Origin: Drechslerella dactyloides
Lineage: Eukaryota > Ascomycota > Orbiliomycetes > Orbiliales > Orbiliaceae
DNA length: 64,000 nucleotides
Assembly: GCA_020064725.1 (NCBI GenBank)
Contig: JAGTWJ010000006.1
Coordinates: 1 to 64,000 of the forward strand
Reading direction: 5' to 3'
Below the pieces are notes generated by a model. The model searched no databases, was not told where the DNA came from, and saw only the letters and a program-made list of their open reading frames with translations. The position numbers and the translations under genes are program-made. Below are positions 57,555-64,000 of the stretch, piece by piece; the stretch's first letter is position 1, and each line of letters begins with the position of its first letter.

Positions 57555-59125
57555 CTATGCGGTGGAGGGTGTCGCGGACCGGGATGTATCAATACATGGC
57601 GGCGAAAAGGAAGAATGCAACAGGAGACTGCTGACTAATTTATTCGACGTCGACACACGCCACAGATTTCCGCCACAGCAGCCCCCGCTCTACAGCAACA
57701 TGCAGATGTCGACGACGGCGACAACGACCAAGACAAAATGGCGAAGACTGGGCTTCGGAGTGGCCGATACACGCCTATGCAGATTCACAGACAAATTGTG
57801 TCCCCGCTGATATCATATCGATATGGCACGATAACCGGTTGGCAGCCTAGCCAGCAAGGCCTGCTCCCCGGAGAATAGACACCGCTCGGCGATGACATAT
57901 GACGGTAAGCATGATCGAAACGGTTCGGCTAACTTGCCAGATGTCGAGAAATTCGATTCTCGCTGACACTTGGGAAGCATGTAACAGGCCACCTCTCTGC
58001 CACCGCAGATAGCCGGCCCCTGTCTCTCTCCGCGCGGCCGATTACGTGCGTCAGCCAACCGAGCTGCCAAGTTGCGAGCCCGTTCGTGTTCTGCGTATCT
58101 CGCATGGACGTCCGCCCTCGCGAGGACACAAAGGCCAAGAGGACACGAGAGGACATCTCAATCCACGGCTTCGGCGATCAATTGCCGGCAGCGAGCGGCG
58201 TGGCAGCGGCGGGCGGTCGTGGCGGGGTCGCCCGTTCGATGTCTTCACAGGCCGGACCATCGTAAACCTCGAGCTGGGAACCACCAGTGCGGAACTCGTC
58301 TATCGGATAGGCGAGCTCCAAGCGACAGGGGAACAAACTTCATACATGCACACAGACACGATGCTACATGCATCTCCTGCAACTCTCTTACGCACCGGCA
58401 TGTCCATGCACATTCTGACTTGCCTCCCGATGAAAAATTTCAACAAGCGAGACCGACGGCCGTCGGTACCAGTCGGGTCGAGCTGCCAGGCCCGGCCAGA
58501 AACGGAGACGTGCATCTCGCATCTGCACTTACTCGAGCTTAGCGGTTCTGATTCCCAATTATTTTTTTAATGCTACCGGAGCCCTGCCCAGGGACTCAGA
58601 TGCATACAGCAGCGTGAAACATGAACTCCTACGATCACGCATCCACACATCGCCAGGGTGCTTGTTCTTACCCGATATCGACGCATGGGAAATCGTCCAG
58701 CACAGTCTGCCATCGGACAATTCTAAGCACCGGGCTAAGTGTATAAAGTTAGCAAACCGCAGGCTACAGCCTGGGATGACTATAACTAGCATGCCACGGC
58801 CACCTGGCAATACAAGAGAGAGAAAAAACCTGTTGTCTGGAGTTCGAGAGGTTGGTCTGCCTGCTCCACAACCACACTGCCTCTCCTGCTTCGCTGGCAG
58901 CGAGAGATAAAGAAAATATAAGTCCACCCGCGGCCGGTTTCCGCTGACCCCAGGATTCTTTCCTTTGTGACCTGTCGCTTTTCCTCATTCCTCTCGGTAG
59001 GCATCGACGGCTAGCGGCCTGCATACCTGAGATATTTACCGACTCCATCCAAGACCCGGCCGCAACAAACAAGGAATAAAAAGACACCGAGATATCCACC
59101 TCTGATTGATTTCACCGTATCGCAC
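57555..59125. other. Intergenic region, 1.6 kb
   Basis: Divergent upstream regions of two F-box genes; GC-rich around 58050-58260, which explains several long overlapping open frames there on both strands. None has a recognisable domain. No gene called. Confidence 0.45.
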
Positions 59126-60301
59126 ATGCACAATCTCGATACCCTGCAGTTAGCTGGCCCGGCAGAGAGATCGATGGCCCGGCTTGAGCGCGCGGTCGAC
59201 GCCGTTCGCCGCCTCCGACGAGCCGGAAAGGCCGCTGCTGCCGTCCCGCCGCAGGAAGCAGCGGAAGCCCGCGCAACGCAGAAATCCCGCCGCGGCTTCA
59301 GATACCTCGTCGCCCGCCGTCACAAGCCAGCGACAAGCAGCATCTCAACCGCATCCAGCAGCCTCACCGACATCTCCACCACCTCGTCCTCCCCGCGCAG
59401 TCTTTCGGCTGCCCACCGCGTGCTGTTCGTCCCCGAACTTCTCGAGCTCGTTCTATGCCACGTCCCGTCCCTCCAGGTCCTCACCACAATCCGCCAAGTT
59501 CACCCGTTCTTCAAAGATCTTGTGCACACTTCCCCAATCCTCGCATGGCAGACCTGGACCTCCAAATCCACCACGCCACCTCGCATCGTCCCCGCGTCTT
59601 CCGCTCCCCAATCCTCCCTTCCGCCACTGTACATTAGCAGCACCTCGCCTCCGCCTAAAATAACGCCATCTTCATCTGCAGGCGCATTCGACGGCCCTCC
59701 CCTCGAAGTCTGCAGTTTGCTTCATCCAATCCTCTCAAAATGGTGGAAAACAATCGCACGCAACACCGCAAACTACCGCTTCTTCCAAGTCGACTCGTGC
59801 GTCTACAACCGCTTCTTCCCACCTGATCTCCTGCGCCGGATCAACCTTACGCGGCCTGCCATACCTGTTGACGACCTCATACTCTCCTTCACGAGTACCT
59901 ACGCCTTCCTCAGCTATGGCTGCACACACAACATCACCCTCGACGACCGTGATGGCGGCCGGTCCAACAACCCTAACGAACCAGGCAGAACAACACCATA
60001 CTCCGACGACAGCGATGACGACGATATGATCGCCACCGCGTCGGGAAACGCTGCCATCTGCATCGAAGACAACGCCGTCACAATCGAGAAGCTGCTCCGG
60101 ATGATGTGGATCCCGCTCTCCGAAACACTGCGACGCAGCCGCGACGAGAAGTTCCTACGACTCAGCGGGCTAATGTGCACGCGCACGATGAGCGTCACGA
60201 TCAAGGCGCGCTCGCGGGATGAGTGCGAAGAGCGGCCAGTCGCCGAGCTGAATCTCGAGTGCATGGAGCCATATGATGTCACGATCGAGCGGTTTTTCTA
60301 G
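59126..60301 (+). CDS. F-box protein, 391 aa, single exon
   Basis: Predicted SCF adaptor, third member of the local single-exon group. It has a unique N-terminal extension of about 90 residues, basic and Ala/Arg-rich then Ser/Thr-rich (ARLERAVDAVRRLRRAGKAA). The F-box follows (LFVPELLELVLCHVPSLQVLTTIRQVHPFFKDLVH in two halves, then SPILAWQTWTSKS). A Pro/Ser-rich linker, a helical part (LHPILSKWWKTIARN), an acidic patch (DDSDDDDM) and the shared tail LNLECMEPYDVTIERF complete it. A later Met (59174) gives a slightly shorter start option. No break. Confidence 0.8.
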   Translation: MHNLDTLQLAGPAERSMARLERAVDAVRRLRRAGKAAAAVPPQEAAEARATQKSRRGFRYLVARRHKPATSSISTASSSLTDISTTSSSPRSLSAAHRVLFVPELLELVLCHVPSLQVLTTIRQVHPFFKDLVHTSPILAWQTWTSKSTTPPRIVPASSAPQSSLPPLYISSTSPPPKITPSSSAGAFDGPPLEVCSLLHPILSKWWKTIARNTANYRFFQVDSCVYNRFFPPDLLRRINLTRPAIPVDDLILSFTSTYAFLSYGCTHNITLDDRDGGRSNNPNEPGRTTPYSDDSDDDDMIATASGNAAICIEDNAVTIEKLLRMMWIPLSETLRRSRDEKFLRLSGLMCTRTMSVTIKARSRDECEERPVAELNLECMEPYDVTIERFF

Positions 60302-61407
60302 ATTGAATGCTTTCTACGCGTAATGGGATGCTCTCTCTGTATCTGTGCCCAGTTTGCATTTCGCAATTTTCCTACTGTACGATAGAATTGGGCTTTTGGG
60401 AGGCTTGCTATGGGTTCACGGGATTTTACTTTTTCCTCCATAGATCTAATAATACCACTAGATACCTATTTAATAACCCTGACATCCAATCGGCTGTAAC
60501 TAACTCCATCATCTATAAATTCACTTGAGAGACCCACAAAACTACCCTGTCATTATATGCATATCCATATATCTCGCCTCGCTACAATTAGAACACCGAC
60601 CAAAACCCCAGACACAATAAGCATCAACAAGATGACATAGGCCACTTCTCCAGCAAGGCGAAATACCTCGTCCAACGGACCTGTCAACCGGACCTTCCGA
60701 TATTCTACGGGTCGGAGAAGCGTTAGAACGCGTGAGAAACTTCAGGCGGCTGTTCCCGACAGGTGCCACAGGACGGCCGGCCGGCAGGGGTTTGAGCCAT
60801 GGCCCCACACGCCTAGGTCAGATCGTCCCGTCACCACGCGGAGCTGTCTCGGCTGTCACCCGGGGTGATATAATTAGTGAACTTTGTTTTGATACAGATC
60901 TCGGGTGGCCGTTATTTTGTATCAGTTTAAAGTTTGAAGTCTCCGCCATTGAACGATGCGGGATTGTGAAGGTGGTATCGGTAGTGGAACTACGTATTCG
61001 ATCGTTCCACCTCATGCTTCAACTATCGCGCACCCGCCATGATATTTACGGGTTTGTGGGCAGATTACACATTACGTCGGTGTTTGTATAACTGTAATAC
61101 TATTCGTTAGGCCCTATAGCCTAGCTACTTGGTTGGTCAGAGACCTCGGCCGGCCTTCGATATTCCAAGATTAGAGATCAACTTCGTAGCTAAAGGAGGC
61201 GTCTGGCTTGCGAGACAAGACTAAATCCTTATTCAAATATTTAGCTCACGATTTCAAAGGCATCGACGAAATATGGAACAAGTTCTTGATATAACGAAAT
61301 GTATCGGCAACCTTTACGATTGAAGTTATGTACAATGGATCCATGGGGCTGACACCCCATGAACATCCGGCCTTATATTGACACTTGTTATCCCGATACA
61401 CCACATC
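60302..61407. other. Intergenic, convergent 3' ends
   Basis: 1.1 kb between convergent F-box genes. AT-rich with no supported frame. Confidence 0.5.
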
Positions 61408-63357
61408 CTAGGATCCTCTCCAATTGAGAATTTTGCTTCTAGGAAATACGTGATTCACCACGTGATAGCCCACGCCTGTGACCGCCACTGTCGTGTCATC
61501 TTCCTGGCTTACAAGCTGCGAGTTGAGGAACTTTGCGCTCAAGAGCTCAATTGCCGTGCCCGAGCCCCTAAGGAAACTGCGGTGGTCTATATCCTTTCCG
61601 AGCCCAACCCATAGTTGTCGTGGATAATGCTTGGCACCGTGCACACTGCCAATTCGTTTCTTCCAAATCCCCCAAATTATGTCTGGGTAGGCCTCTGGAG
61701 CGGCTAAGGCTGAGCCTGAGCCTCTTTCATCTCTCGCAACTAGTCTCAGAAGCTTCAGTCTTGGCAGATCCGCCCAGGGTAAGTCCTACACCAAAATTAG
61801 TGTGCTGCAGGTTATCCAGATATGACTGATGGATTCTGTGAGGAAACTTACCAAGTAAACGTTTCCAGGAGCAATAAAGTCGAGGGCCAGCTCCTCCAAT
61901 AAATGCATGTGTCCAATAACAGTCTGGAGATCCACTAGCAGATCCATGAGCATGGCGCTGCTAGTCATGGCCCCCCCATAGGGATATATTGGGGTGGGTT
62001 TGCCCTCTCCAAGCCATAAACTCTTAAGGGTGCTAGAGTGCCGCAGGATTCCAGGCAGCGGAACCCTTGACAGTCTGCTATCTGCCGTTGGAACTACATG
62101 CAGCGATGTCAGCGTTGCTGGTATCTTGGCCAAGACATGGGCCGCAGTTTGCCATGATCCAGCCTCATGAAGCTGCAGATGTGCGAGTGACGAGAACTTC
62201 GAGCACAACTCAACTAGCGTCTCGTTCAGGCCGGCGCCGCAATTTCTCAATGAGAGCGATTTCAACAAATGTACGGGTATGGCTTCGGAGAAATTCGGGT
62301 GCTTGGGGAATCCATGTCGAAAACCGTTGATAGTCAAACTCTCTAGCTTCGGAAATTTTCGCGTCTCAAGCCATTTCCGAGCGTGCTCTTTAAACTCCAA
62401 GATCTTCTCCATATATATGGGCATCCTCTCGAGCTGATGGAACCTACTCAGACAGCTTGTATGTGGGTCCGAGGAGCTTGGGTGGCGAGACCAGTCTGGA
62501 GCTAGGCAGAAGTGCGTTGGCCTCATGAATATGCTCTCCATATGCAGGTTGAGATGTTTTAATCTCGACCCAACCGCTTCGAGCACAAAGAATGGTGTCT
62601 GATCACCATCGTCAAAGCACTGTTCCAGGTTGAAGATCTCAAGGGTTTGAAGATCCGGGAGCCTGGAGAGAATTGGTGACTTCGTCTCCAACATTGACTG
62701 CATTAAGTCACAAGGCGCCGACACGAGCTCTCGAATCCCTGGTTGCAATCGAAACAAAAGAGAGTAGTCCACTATGCCATGGAAGGTACACCTGAAAGCA
62801 ATTTTAGAACTTTGCCTGATATTTGATTTGATTGGCATCGCTCAGGAGAGAACTCACTCAAATGCTATAAGCTGGCTTGGCTGCAATCTTTCAAAGAACA
62901 TAGCAAGTTCGTCCTTCAAATCTTCTCGATTCGCCTTGAAAGGCTTTGATGAATGATCCTGATGGCGAGGCCACTCATACACCCCGTTTAACTGTCGGTC
63001 CCACATATTCTGAATGGGTCGCGTCCAACGAATCGACAGCCTTTTGATATACCGGATATGCGGGTTGTCGGGCCTCAGTATCGTCATTCTTTGCAATGGC
63101 GTGAAAAACGGATGGTCTCCAAACTTGAGGACAACAGAGCGATAAATTGCTGGCGCGATGTGGTAGTCGAATAATCGGTTGACGAGGCGAAGGCTGGAAA
63201 TTACACTGGAGTGATAAGAAGTGAACTGCCCACGGCGCAACGTTAGTTTCGATCGGCCTCCGCACGAGATTCGCCCTGACGGCTGCTTTGGACTCACAGA
63301 GACTAGGTCGAGAATATCTGCAATCACCTCATTTGGGAGGTCGGTGAGGCCAGTCAT
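61408..63357 (-). CDS. F-box/LRR-like protein, 605 aa
   Basis: Predicted SCF adaptor. Model: complement(61408..61785, 61852..62791, 62858..63357), two introns of 66 bp each. The F-box is LTDLPNEVIADILDLVS, then, after an insert, ISSLRLVNRLFDYHIAPAIYRSV. The LQPSQLIAFE motif follows, shared with the gene at 41450-43319 (FQPGQLISFV). Leucine-rich segments come next: DLQTLEIFNLEQC, RLKHLNLHMES, KLESLTINGF, LLKSLSLRNCG, SLAHLQLHEAG and LEELALDFI. The last exon adds DLPRLKLLRLVARDE and about 100 further residues. All junctions keep frame. Start at 63357 is the first Met. Confidence 0.82.
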
Positions 63358-64000
63358 ATCGACCTATATATCGAGCCTCCTAGAGACACTGGGAATGTAA
63401 TATTGTACAATGGTGGGGAAGCTGAGATCGTAGTCGCGGTGATGCCGTCGCGTCCAGCCTACCGTAGACCTTAGACCTAAGAAATTGGTTGGACTAAAAG
63501 CAGCTCATCGATAGTATCGCACGCGAACACCGGGAGCTGAATAGGCCCGACCTTTCGCCCAGTTAAAGCCCAGCTGGCTACACCGCCGCCAAGGCCCTCG
63601 TGGATCCTGACGGTACAAGGTTGACGATGATTACATAATCTGGCAAACATAGTGTTTGGGATCATCTTCATTTATAGCGGTGCCGAAGCATTGCGATCGC
63701 GAGTCGGTGTATGTCCCATCGTTCATGCGGAAAATTTAGCGCTATTATCCAATAGTATCATAGATGAGGATATTATTCGACAACCAGGGATTGGGTATGC
63801 AGATATCTTCATGTATGCGGGTTTTCCCGCCGGTTTCGGTGACATTCAGATGTTCCTGGCCAAGGCATTGCTAATATATATTGAAGCGAGTCCACTGGTA
63901 CTCAGATTCTGGACTGCCAGGTGTGTTATAGCACACGAGGCGACGTTGTGGGTATAGTTATATTTGTACAGATAAACGTGCTCTGGCCAGCAGATAGAAG
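63358..64000. other. Window end, no gene recognised
   Basis: 5' region of the last F-box gene and 640 bp of sequence without a supported gene. A 101-codon plus frame at 63652-63957 shows no motif; a gene crossing the window edge cannot be excluded. Confidence 0.4.

Noticed and set aside
58046..58570. Overlapping frames of up to 174 codons on both strands
   Set aside because: The first part is GC-rich, so stops are rare by chance; no domain, and three frames compete.
1..64000. CRISPR arrays, operons, Shine-Dalgarno sites, replication origins of bacterial type
   Set aside because: The window is clearly eukaryotic (telomere, spliceosomal introns, F-box proteins); no spaced direct repeats of CRISPR form were seen.

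Overview
The window is a chromosome end of a filamentous ascomycete (Pezizomycotina). It opens with a C-rich telomeric tract of CCCTAA-type repeats at base 1, and its genes carry many short introns (about 44-120 bp, GT...AG). The content is typical of plant-biomass-degrading saprotrophs or plant associates: a glucoamylase, a feruloyl esterase, an LPMO relic, sugar-acid catabolism, small secreted proteins and F-box proteins. Eurotiomycetes is my guess from the F-box and transporter types, but I cannot prove it here. Gene models below were spliced by hand, keeping reading frame across each intron. There are no operons or ribosome-binding sites to call.

Layout. 0-11 kb is the telomere, an AT-rich decamer array, a beta-trefoil lectin as the first gene, a 12-TM MFS transporter, a 417-aa secreted protein and a frameshifted AA9 LPMO pseudogene. 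11-23 kb holds a glycine-rich secreted protein, two more secreted orphans, one F-box gene and a 474-aa orphan, separated by long stretches with no recognisable genes. 23-31 kb holds an L-rhamnonate dehydratase and a DHDPS-family aldolase on the same strand with an F-box gene between them, then a large F-box/LRR gene. 31-46 kb has a small membrane protein, a GH15 glucoamylase with an N-terminal starch-binding-like domain, and two F-box genes. 46.6-50.1 kb is one uninterrupted frame for a 1185-aa secreted protein made of four diverged repeats, the most unusual object here. 52.7-54.5 kb is a feruloyl esterase/tannase. 55.8-63.4 kb is four F-box genes, three of them intron-less relatives of each other.

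How the genes fit together. The enzymes are carbon scavengers: starch (GH15), feruloylated cell wall (FaeB-like), cellulose (dead AA9) and L-rhamnose from pectin (dehydratase plus candidate aldolase). Candidate CreA carbon-catabolite-repression motifs lie upstream of three of them. Nine of the roughly eighteen protein genes encode F-box or F-box-like proteins with diverged substrate-recognition tails, a dense subtelomeric expansion. Several genes show active decay or remodelling: four frameshifts in the AA9 gene, and a 30-bp tandem duplication carrying an in-frame TAG in one F-box gene.
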